DNA from: Cricetomys ansorgei
Taxonomy: Eukaryota > Chordata > Mammalia > Rodentia > Nesomyidae
DNA: 64,000 bases
Direction of reading: 5' to 3'
Assembly: GCA_026225945.1 (NCBI GenBank)
Contig: JAMJFZ010000068.1
Span: forward strand, 62,001-126,000
Part shown: positions 10,618 through 21,526 of the stretch, piece by piece
Numbering within the stretch: the stretch's first letter is position 1
Layout of the letters: every line of letters begins with the position of its first letter
Notes under the pieces: model-generated
The model's database searches: none
Told to the model about the DNA's origin: nothing
What the model saw: the letters and a program-made list of their open reading frames with translations, nothing else
Made by a program: the position numbers and the translations under genes

Positions 10618-13600
10618 AATGTCTGTTCCTTCCAGCTATGATGTCATACATTGGCATTGATGGTGTCACATCAACTTATGATATCGGTTTATTTTGATTA
10701 GGATATAATATTTTACATTGATATTTTTACTTAATATCAACTATGGCATCTGTTCCTGGCAATTATAGCATCACATCCCTATAATTGGCCAACCAAAACT
10801 GATATCACATCCTTCTTTTGATGATCTCATACATTTACACATTATATTGTGGTTGTTACATCATCATAATAATGATGTAATTTTCTTCCCACTTTGATAC
10901 CATATTGATATTTTGATGTCACATCATGCAAATTATGATTTCATGCCCTTCCAAGTATGTTGTCATGTCATTCCAACTATGATGTCATATACTCATATTA
11001 TTGGTTTCACAACCACCAGGTTTTGGTGTTATTTTGTTCCACTTATGAAAGTCATAAATTTCTATTGATGGTGCCACATAATCCAAATTATGGTGTCACA
11101 TGCTTCCTATTGTCACATGTCACATGCTTCCTAGGCTCCCTTTCAATAGTGTGGTCACAAATTATGTTGAAGTTATCACATCTTCACGATTATGATGTCC
11201 TTCCAAATGTCCTGTCATATACTACTTGTTATGATGTCATATATTTACATTGTTGATATCACATCAAAACAATTATGATGTCATTTTTTTTTTAATTTTC
11301 CTGTCCTGTATGTACATTGATGATATTTCATTATCCCAACTATGCTGTCATGTCCTTCCAATATTGTATTCTGTCATAATATGATGTCATATATTTACCT
11401 CGCTGTCACATCATGATGATTATGTGTTTGCTTTCCATAAAGTATGATGGAATTTTTTTACATTATTTTGCTACATAATACTGAATATAATGTCATATCC
11501 TTCCAATAAGCACATCTTTTCATTTCAGTTATGTCAGTGATTTTGGTTGATAGTGTTATATCGTCTCAATTATGATGCCAGATATTTCAAATTATGCTGT
11601 TACATACTTCATGTTACTATTTCATACATTTTATTGCTTTACTATGGCCTATATTTCCATTGATATGATTTTATCACACCACCCCATGTATGTAACTTTC
11701 TGTTCGTTAAGTTATGTATTTTCACTGTTGATGTCACATTATCACAATTATGATGCTAGTTTCTTCACATTATATTACATACTGACATATATGATGTCAC
11801 ATAACCCAAATTATGCTGTCATATCTTTGTAAATATCACATCATTTTATTTCAATTGTGATATAACACACTTATCTTAATAATGTCATATCCTCACAATT
11901 ATGAAATCAGTTCCTTCCAATTATGCTGCCATACCCTTCTTTTATTATTTCATATGTTTACATTGATGATATCATTGCAATTGTGATGTTAGCTTCTTTG
12001 AATTATGGTGTCATATATTAACAGTGATGATGGTACGTAATCCATATTATTCTGCCAATTGTCACATCATTTTCCTTCCACTTGTGGTCAAACATGCTGA
12101 GGAATGATGGTGTCACAGCTCAATAATGATGGCAGTTCTTTCCATTTATGCTGTTATATATTTTATTATGATGTCATATATTTACATTGTTGACATCACA
12201 TCCTCTTAATTATGACATCAGTTTATTCCAATTATGTTGTCTTATATTGATATTGAAGGTGTCACATCATGCCAATTTGATGTAAATTCCTTCCAAATTT
12301 GATGTCACATCCTTATTGGGATGTCATATATTTACATTGTTGATGTAAACTTATCACAATTATGATGTCAGTTTCTTCCAATTACGGTGTCATATAGTTA
12401 CACTGCAAGTGAAACTTAATTCCATTTATCATTTTTTATCCTCCAATTATCACATCATTTCCTACCAATTGAGATGTCACATACTTGTATTGATTGTGTC
12501 ACATAATTATGTTGTCAGTTCCTTCACATTATGCTATCATTTCTTATTTATGATACCATATATTTATATTGTTTGCAAAACATCATATTGACTTTAATGT
12601 GCTTTCTTCTAATAAGGTGTCCTATATTTGCATGGTTGATGTCATATCACGATTATGATGTCAGTTTCATTCAATTATGGTGACATATGTACACTGATTA
12701 TACTATTATGATCCATATTAAGATGCTTTATTCTTACAATATCACATCATTTCCTTCCAATTGTGATGTCACCATGTCATATTGATGGTGTCACATCATT
12801 CAAATTATGATGTAAGTTCTTCCCAATTTAGCTGTCAAATCATTCATATTATATCATACATATACATTGTTGATATTTGTCACTACAGTTATGATGTTCT
12901 TTCCTTATTATTTTGTCATGCAGCTCATATTATGATGACTTATATTTACATTGCTGTTGTCACATCATCCCAATTATGATGTCAATATCTTCCAATTATG
13001 ATATCATATATTTATAAAATTCATGTCAAAATTGTTGTCAGTTTCTTCCATTGTGATATCTTTAATGTCATTGGCGATGTAACATAATCCACATTATGAT
13101 GTCCTATCCTCCAATTATCATGTCATATTCTTCAAATTGTGATGTCTCAGATCAACTTTGATAGTGTCATGTCATCACAATTATGATGAAAGTTCCCTCA
13201 TTCTTATTATGATGTCATAAATTTACATTGTTGATGTCATATGCTGATTATGCTTTCACACTCTTCATTATCTGAGGTCATATATTTATACTGTTGAAGT
13301 AACATCGTGCTTATGATGCTCACTTCTTCCAATTATGCTTTCACTTTCCTATTTTGATGTCATCTATATATATCATTGATGTCACATCATCATAATCATG
13401 ATTTCAGTCCTTCCTATTATGCCATGTCTCAATTTTTGATGACATATAGTTACGTAGTTGATGTCACATCATCATGATGGTGATGACAGTTTCTTCAAAT
13501 TATGAAGTCATATATTGACATTGATAATTCCACATAGTTCCAAATATGTTAGTACTTTCATAATTCAATGACATTCTTATGTTCAGATATATATAGATTT

Positions 13601-15068
13601 TTATGCCATACTTTTGTCACTTTTTTCTAATTAATATGTCACATTAATGGTGGAACATCATCAATTATGGTATAAGTTCCTTGCAAGTATGCTGTGATAT
13701 ACTTATTATTAATATTTTATATTTACCTTTTAGATATTAGAAATTTGCAATTATGTCAGTTCCTTTATGATGATATATATTTACTTTGATGATGTTACAT
13801 AATCCACATTATGATGCCATGTCCTTCTAAGTATCAGGTGATTTGTTTCCAATTTTGATGTCCCATTCTTACATTGATAAGGTGGTATTACATCCCAATT
13901 ATGGTGTCAGCTACTTCCAAATATAATGTCATATCATTCTCATTATGTTGTCATATATTTATGTTATTTATTGCACATCATATTATGATGGTGTCACATA
14001 ATACTAATTATGTTAGCATGTCTCTCCGATTATCCCATTATTTCTTTCTATGATATCACATACATTATTTAATAGTGTTATATTATCACGATCATGCTCT
14101 CACAACCTTACATTGATTGTGGCACATCATCTCAATTATGATGTCAGTTCATTCCACATCCTCAATAGGTATGTCATATATTTACAATTTTGATGTCACA
14201 TCATCACAATTATGTCTGCTTCTTTGAATTATAATGATGTGTATTTACACTGATGATATCAAATCACCTTAATTATGATGTCAATACCTTACAAATATAG
14301 CATGTCCTCCTTGTGATGTCAATATTTACATCGATGCCACATAATTCGCATAAGATGTGAAATCCTTCTTATGACCATGTACTTTTCTTGCAATTGTGAT
14401 GTTACATACTTATATTGATGCTGTTATGCCATCTCAATTATGATGTCAGTTTCATCCAGTTATTTTGTCATGTGCTTATGATATCATATATTTACATTAT
14501 TAACACATCATCTTCTGATGCCAGTTTCTTCAAATTGCTATGTCATTTATTGACACTGATAATCTCCCATAAACCTGATTTTGATGTCAGTTATTTTCAA
14601 GTATGATGTCATATATTTACATTGTTTATGTCACAGTATCATTTATGATGTCAGTTTCTTCTGATTATGATGAACATTGCTGATGATACATAACCCAAAT
14701 TAAATCACATTCTTCCAATTATAATATTTCCTTTCAATTATGATGTCACATCCTCAGGTTTATGGTTACACTTCACCCCTATCATGATGTCAGTTCCGTC
14801 CATTCATGCTGTGATAACCTTCTTACTAGGATATCATTTATTTACATTGTTGATGTCACATCATCACTTTTATGATGTCATTTCTTCTAATTATGATGGC
14901 ATATATTTACATTAATGATGATGTCATATAATACACATTATGATGTCATATACTTCCAATAATCAGGTGATTTCATTCCAATTATGATGACAAATCCTGA
15001 CATTGATTGTATCACAGCATCCCACTCATGATGTCAGTTCCATTCAATTATGCTGTCGTAACCTTCTG
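10618..15068 (+). repeat. Satellite array A, unit 1 (22-bp monomer, 11-mer higher-order repeat)
   Basis: About 200 monomers, mostly 22 bp, nearly all ending in TGATGTC or a one-base variant. Eleven monomer types recur in fixed order, giving a higher-order repeat of about 242 bp. A clear instance starts at 14836 with ATTTATTTACATTGTTGATG and runs to 15068, where insert S breaks the eleventh monomer. Type signatures in order: TTTACATTGTTG; ATCATCACAATT; GTTTCTTCCAATT; TTTACATTGATG; ATAATCCACATT; CCTTCCAATTATCACATC; TTTCCTTCCAATTGTG; ACTTACATTGATGG; ATCATCCCAATT; GTTCCTTCCAATTATGCTG; CCTTCTTATTATG. Open frames (for example 12782-12979) exist because three monomers equal 66 nt, a whole number of codons. 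No protein is inferred. Confidence 0.9.
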
Positions 15069-16331
15069 TGATGATTCCTAGTGTAGTGAGGGCTCTGTTT
15101 CACAAAGTTCCAGTGCTATAATGATCTTGATTGACCCTTCACTGCCCTTGACAGAAATTCACTAACACCTTACACTTATATTCTTTACTGTCAAAGGCCA
15201 CTCACCGAAAGATAGAGTTGGAATAATGTAACAAATGTCGGTGTTAATAAAAATGAAACTAATGGCAGAACTTTGGGAAATACAAATATGCAGAAATTTG
15301 AGTCTTCCTTAGAGTCTAGGACTGAGACATACATTTAGATTATAAATAAATGAAATTAGTAAGCATAAGACAGGAGGTGGAAGAAGAACTATTAAAGAAG
15401 AAACAAACTAGAGAAATTCTAGAAACTGATGAGCTCTAGCTGGATCATCAGGTTTTCATGTCCAGCTTCAGAAATAAAGAGTTAATATGGGCAGGGAGAG
15501 AGATCTTGCACTTAATGATAAGTCTTGGTATGTTCCTGAAAATAAATTAAGCGGTTTTAGAAGTCCTATTGTCCTTTAAACTTTACAGGACTGCAATAAA
15601 GATAGGGATTGTATTGAAACAAGAGTTCATGACAGAGTCACAAAAAATGACATTTTAGCTCAATGAACTGCCTGTCCTCCTAACCAAACATGTCAAATCA
15701 GGACTTTTTTGTATGGAAAGACAAACAGCAGACTGCTTTCGTTTTTTAAGAATCAAAGGAACGGATGGTGGTTTTATATTAAACAGAACAGAGAAAGGAG
15801 AGAAGAATTTAACAAGGGTCAAAAGTGACTTTTGTTAAAAAGATACGTTTGATGTAACAGGCATTATAATCCATTAACTCTATGTTCAACTTAAACAGAG
15901 TCAAACTCAAATAGCATCATCCTCTCTAGTATTTCTTTAACCACAAGGCTTCATGACACCAATTTTAAGGAGAAAGATGTTGAGTTAAAGAAAACTGATT
16001 TTATCGTAATGTTAGCATTTAGTTTTGACAAAATTTACTATTTGCCTGATTTGTTGATTTTAATAAACTGATGTAATCAATGAAGACTTTACAAAAATGA
16101 CTTCCAGAGGGTATGTAGTCAATCATCAAAGTCTTAAATGATTTTGTGTATAAATAAAGCGTTTGACAGTCACAAATTGTCAGAATATGTCAAGCCATAC
16201 TGAGATGTGCTTCCTCTCTGTCAGTCTCTTATAAAACAAAACTGAATGGTGTCCTGCATCTGATTCTTCTCTCAGCGCTCTTTTATCCATCCCCTTTAAG
16301 CTCTACCCTCACCAAGGCTGGACCTCAGCAG
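15069..16331 (+). mobile_element. Insert S, unit 1 (LTR-like element within the satellite)
   Basis: A 1.26-kb non-satellite segment separating arrays A and B. In the sister copies the sequence TTCTG occurs immediately on both sides (here TTCTG left, TTGTG right). It begins TGATGATTCC and ends CCTCAGCAG. Removing it with one TTCTG restores a 22-bp monomer of type 11, followed in register by type 1. A 5-bp target duplication and TG start suit an ERVL/MaLR-type LTR, but the family is not recognised and the terminus is CAG instead of CA. AATAAA at about 16146 and TATAAAA near 16230 are compatible with LTR signals. Orientation is assumed from these. Confidence 0.6.
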
Positions 16332-17402
16332 TTGTGAGTATGATAGCATATACTTACAATGTTGATCTGACACCATCATGATTATGATGGCAGTTTCTTC
16401 TGAATATAATGCCATACCCTTCTTATTACAATGCTGATGTCACAGAATCCACATTAAGAAGTCACTTCTTTGCAGTTATCACATCATTTCTTTCCAATTA
16501 TGAAAATATGTCACATCCTCAAGGTGATGTTTGATGGTGTAATTTCCTTCCATTTTTGCAGAAATATTTTCCTTATTTTGATTTCCTTTCTTTATAGTGT
16601 TGAGGTCACATCACAGTTGTGATGTCATTTTCTTACAATTGTGATACAAATGTTTACATTCATGATGTCATAAAATCCACATTACGATATCAATCTTACA
16701 ATGATCAGATAATTTGTTCCAATAATGATGAACTTTTTCTGGCATTAACATTTTCACATCATCCAAATTATGATGTCTGTTCTGTCCAACCACGCTTTCA
16801 TGCAGTTTTTATTATGGTGCCATATATTTACATCATCGACCTCATGTCATCATGATTATGGTGTCCATTTCATCCAATGAGTATTGCATATCCTTAGATT
16901 GATGTTAACACATCCCTCTATTTATGATGTCAGTTCCTTTTCATTATGATATCACATACTCACGTGGATGACGTCACATTGTTGCTATGCTGTCAGTTTC
17001 CTCCCAATAAGATGTCATTTTTTAGCACTGGTGATGTCATATAACCCAAATTATGATATCATATTCTTCCAATTCTCAAATCATTGTCTTCAAATTTTGA
17101 TATCACGTACTTGCATTGATAGTATCATACCATCTCAAATATTACGTAAACTTCTCCCAATTCTGATGTCATCTATAAATTGTGATGTGTATTTACATTT
17201 TTTGACCTTACTCCATCACAATTATTATGCCAGTTTTTTCTAATTTTGATGACATATATTTTACATTCATGATGATGTCATGTTGTCCACATTAAGACGC
17301 TCTATCCTTCATTCAATCACATTTTTCTTCTAATTGTGATGACGCAGGCCTAGGATTTCAGTGTCAAGTCATCAAAATTGTATCACATATTTACATTGTT
17401 GA
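16332..17402 (+). repeat. Satellite array B, unit 1
   Basis: Continuation of the satellite past insert S, in the same orientation and register, more eroded than array A. It contains the composite CACGTG (16961-16966) and TGACGTCA (16969-16976), an E-box next to a consensus CRE. At 16914 it holds the empty site (CATCCCTCTATTTATG) matching the telomeric insertion at 54.38 kb. Confidence 0.85.
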
Positions 17403-19181
17403 TTGTCACAGAAGACTGCAGTGATCAACAATGGCTCAAGATTTTCAATCCCCAAGGACATAAGAACCAACATATGGTGAAATATACAGTGTAACGGTAT
17501 GTTGATATGTGAGTTCACCTAGGACAACACAGTGGCATAATGATAGATGAAATCCCTGCCAGACTTTAGCTGAGGGAACCACTGTCATGGCAAGCATCAT
17601 TCTGAATAGAGGAAACTAGACTGTTACTGCTCAGGTGTTTTTATTGATATAGAATTCCTCAGGTGTTCTACTGATTGCACATGCAGAGCATGACCAAATA
17701 AATATCCCCCACATAAATCCAACACTTGCAGACACTACAAAACACCAAGACCTAGGCTGCCCCTCACCCAACAGTGCACAAAATTATTTTAAACATAACT
17801 AAAAATAAACTTCCACAATTATAGAGGAATATTAAATATACTTGAGTATAAAATATACATACTAAACAACAACAACAACAAAACTACACACCTACAGCAT
17901 CTCAACTGCTCGCTGCCTGTTGGTTGCATGAGAGGGAATCATAAGAATTTTTCTGGGGTCATCAGGAAACTTTTATGATCTCACAGTCACAATTTAATTG
18001 CGGTGTTTCGGTGTCTCTGATTCTTTTACCTACACTTGAGATATTTCTGACTCCTACTGGTTTGACTCATGCAACCTTGATTTGACTGTTTGTGTCTAGT
18101 CTTATTGTATACTTTTGTACTGTATTCTGTTGTATCCTTGTGAGACCTGTTCTTTTCTGATGGGAAATAGAAGACCAGTGCATCTGTGAGGGACGAGGGC
18201 ATGGATAGGTAGAAAGAAAAAAAACTGATTTCAAGATGTATTATTGTATGAGAGAAGAATACAATAAACAAACAAAAAGGGTAAGAAGATGCCACATTAG
18301 AGAAAAACACCTACCTCATCAACCAAGGCTTAGTCTAAGAAATGAGTTCAAAATCTGGTGAAGACATACCCAGTGGAGAACTTACCCATTGTGGACACTT
18401 CTGAAGACCAAGGTTTCCATTCCATAGTGACAATTCATAGGAAACAAGAATTTCTCAACCAAAATTCTTTGATCAACTTATACACAACTGTAACCTATGC
18501 CAGCTGGCATTACTACCTTTACTTCTAATGTCAGATGTGAAATCAAGCTTTCAAGACTTGAGCAATGGCTTTATTTAAACCAATATATGCTGAAATGATA
18601 GGTCGTAGCAGATACTGATGTTGAGTTAAACAAAACAAAAACAAAACCAAGAGCAATAGCATCTGAGCTTCTACATTCCTGTTGGCTCTTGGACAGGGGA
18701 TAATGAGAAATTCATTGGTGTCATGAGAAAACCATTGTGATCTCATACACAGTAACAAGTTAATAAACTTTCTAGTGTCACACAGTTCCCACTCACTCAT
18801 GACACTTCACTATAAACTTATTTACTTTTTCCAAAATCACAAGTCTATCTTTGAGTTCTAACTCCTTTTTACTTCTCTTACCAACAATTTTGGTAAAAAT
18901 GGGCTCTGTAAAGCACTCAAGTGAATGAAGGTATTTCATTGCCAGTCTAGCAGATCCATAGATTCTTAGACATATTTCAGATATTCGTGCTTTCATATCA
19001 CTAGACTGGAGATGAACAGCAATCTGTGTTCTGCCTTCAGATACTTGCCACTCAAAAGGACACATGTTCTCTTTAACATGCTCTTTTGAATCGCAGAACC
19101 AAAACCCAGTTGAAAGATGCAAAGCAGTTGAGGAAATAGGGTTACAAATATCTCTTCCTGAACAAACACACGAAAACTGAG

Positions 19182-19183
<2 letters not shown>

Positions 19184-19241
<58 letters not shown>
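19184..19241. repeat. (CA)29 microsatellite in block C
   Basis: A pure CA run of about 58 bp, the longest of five orthologous tracts (others near 28081, 44239, 53120 and 55670). It produces a spurious minus-strand Cys-Val repeat frame. Confidence 0.92.
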
Positions 19242-19244
<3 letters not shown>

Positions 19245-20859
19245 ATACCTAAGATGGCATACATGCTGACAAATATCCACGCTTCTATTGATTCACTAGC
19301 ACAGGTACCAAGAATAAATACTTATTTGTGGATTCCTGGAAAATTGCCATTTTACCTTGGGAAAAGCTTTTCAAATGCAATCCCAAAGTCTTCGACAATC
19401 TAAGGAATAAACTGGAAAAGCTGCTTCCTCACTATTGATATCTTTGGGAATGACCAGAGAAAAAGACAACACTCTTGGTTCCTTCTAGACATTCTGCCCA
19501 CCACCACTCTCCTGTACAACCAGAATCCAGGATCTATTGTACTGCTGAACACTGAATTGTATGCATTTTGGCCTGCTATGAATTCTCACCAGGAGCAAGC
19601 TATGTAATTCAATTGACTGATGAGCTGCTGTTCACACAGATGTCAGTCTATTTCAATCAATATGCTAGACACAAGAATAGACAATTGTTCCAACTATAGA
19701 AAATACTTAGCTCTGTGATCCATTCATTATAACCTGTATCATTCTGAGCTTCTGTTGATGGTTGTGACTGCATGGGGCACACACCAAAGATCAATCATTG
19801 TTCCTTTTTTTTAAAAAAAGGAGGGGACAAGTAATAAATGTGATATCCTAATAAATTACATACCTAACACCATTTGCCAGGTTTTCTGTACATTTTGAGG
19901 CTTGGCTTCCTTTCTAGGAAAGGTACACAGTATGTATGCTTACTCACTACTTCATGGGAATTATAACATCTATCCCCTACCAATGATTACAATTAGCCAA
20001 TGATTTTATATGCTCAGTCACAAGGATGGGCAATTATACTAATGAGAATATATGCTTCTGAACAATGAACAACCAGTGTCAACATGGGCTTCCCTTCAGA
20101 ATTGTGATTGCATGGGGATTCCACCATGGAAAAATCTTTCTTTTTTAAGCTTTAAGGTGGCAAGAAGGAGAGGAGCTGAACTTCATCTACAACAGACAGA
20201 ATATACTCCCTGACCTCTGAACAATCCAAGGCTTGCATTACAATCAGGGGAAGAACACATTATGTGTGATCTTAGGGTAATTTGTGAGATTTTTGAGCCC
20301 CAGGCCTTACCATGGATTACAATAAAGTCCTATGATATCCATTCTTCTACTGTAATCAGGGAGCAACTTGCCAAAAAGAATGAACACATGATATGAAAAT
20401 ATTATACCTCAAAGCATTTCTCAACCTGGATCCTCGTATGCATCCTGGGGAACTTGACCTAGGTGGAGTTCAGTAACACCAGATTTAAACTGATTCAACT
20501 ATTCCAGGAGTCATGTTTTGTATAAAAGCCACACAAGCAATGAAACCTGAAAAAAGCAAACTCTTTCTATTTCATTGATTTGTAATATCCTTTGATCACT
20601 CTATGAAGGGTTCCAGTTCTATAATTTTTACCATGAATAATCACACAACATTCAGCTTTTTGATGATACAAATCTTTTAGCTACAGTACTCCCAACTTCT
20701 TATAATAGTAATGGATTTGAAGTTTTTCTTTCAAAAATATTGTCTGACAGGTAGTTGGACTAAGAGTAACCATACAGCTCTTCTAATGGAAGACATTTAA
20801 AATGAAAAAGAATAATAAGAAGAGAAGAATAAAACAAAATGAAAGATGAAGGAATAAAT

Positions 20860-21050
20860 CTAATTAGGAGTGAATAATAAAGATAAAATAATAAAATAAT
20901 AACAATATATAAAATATAAATGTAACAAATAATGTTTATTTTTTAAAAAAATAAATGTATAAAATAAATGAATATATAAAATATAAATATAAGTAATAAA
21001 AATATAAAATATATAAAATATGAAAATAATAATAAAATAATAAAGGTAAA
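20860..21050. repeat. A/T-rich low-complexity tract in block C
   Basis: AATAAAATAATA- and TATAAAATATAA-type repeats, recurring at 29770-29945, 45900-46090 and 57365-57545. Minus-strand frames here consist of Tyr, Ile and Phe and are low-complexity products. Confidence 0.85.
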
Positions 21051-21526
21051 AATAGGACATGATAAGGAGGCATGGATGTAGAAAAAAGAATTGAGGATAA
21101 ATGGATGAGTTGAAAGTAGGACAGATGATTAGGAATGTTGTATTATGTAGATAGTGGGGTATATACCAAGAAATGTGCTATGAGTGTGTATAGAGAACAG
21201 AGAAGGAATCTTCAGACAGGGATGGGGTTGTGTTAAATTTGGATCTCTCATTATTTCTGCTAGGAAAACAAGAAAGGGCCCAGCATGTTTCCCTTTGCAA
21301 AGCCTCATATGCACTCCTGGGTGACTACTGTTATGCATCCCTGCTAAATATGGCCACAATGGGCACCTGGAACTGTGTTTTTATCTCTGATAGAACAAGA
21401 AATCCAGACCTCTGCATGCCTCCGGAGTCTGCACTGGTCACCAGAGTCACAATACCTCCAATTCCAAAGGCTATAAGGGACCAGTGCCATGTTCTGAAGG
21501 AAGCAGACCACCCTCATTGCAAGGCC

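Larger units (their letters stand above)
17403..21526 (+). repeat. Block C, unit 1 first copy
   Basis: A 4.1-kb non-satellite segment, also present at 26314-30428 (C'), 42465-46563, 51353-54053 (truncated) and 54490-58026 (left-truncated). It includes a CAA tract (about 17867-17882), a CA microsatellite (19184-19241) and an A/T-rich stretch (20860-21050). Several AATAAA motifs lie on the minus strand, for example in TCAATAAAAACACC around 17640. Minus-strand open frames such as 18026-18310 shift phase between copies. No gene is supported, though a decayed minus-strand transcription unit is possible. The right end is a duplication junction: AAGGCCT is followed by a few bases and then mid-array satellite. 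Confidence 0.75.

Noticed and set aside
10618..15068. Regularly spaced short repeats resembling a CRISPR array
   Set aside because: The period is 22 bp with no unique spacers; monomers are adjacent and degenerate. The surroundings are mammalian with L1, and no cas genes exist.
18026..18310. Minus-strand 94-codon frame with copies at 43020, 26939, 52034 and 54580
   Set aside because: The more diverged copies split it into different phases through single-base indels and show no bias toward silent change, so coding constraint is not evident.
18793..19280. Minus-strand frames beginning with long Cys-Val runs
   Set aside because: The runs are the translation of a CA microsatellite. Downstream residues change phase between the five copies of this locus.
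20860..21060. Tyr/Ile/Phe-rich frame resembling a membrane peptide
   Set aside because: It is the translation of an A/T-rich low-complexity tract that also varies in phase and length in the other three copies.
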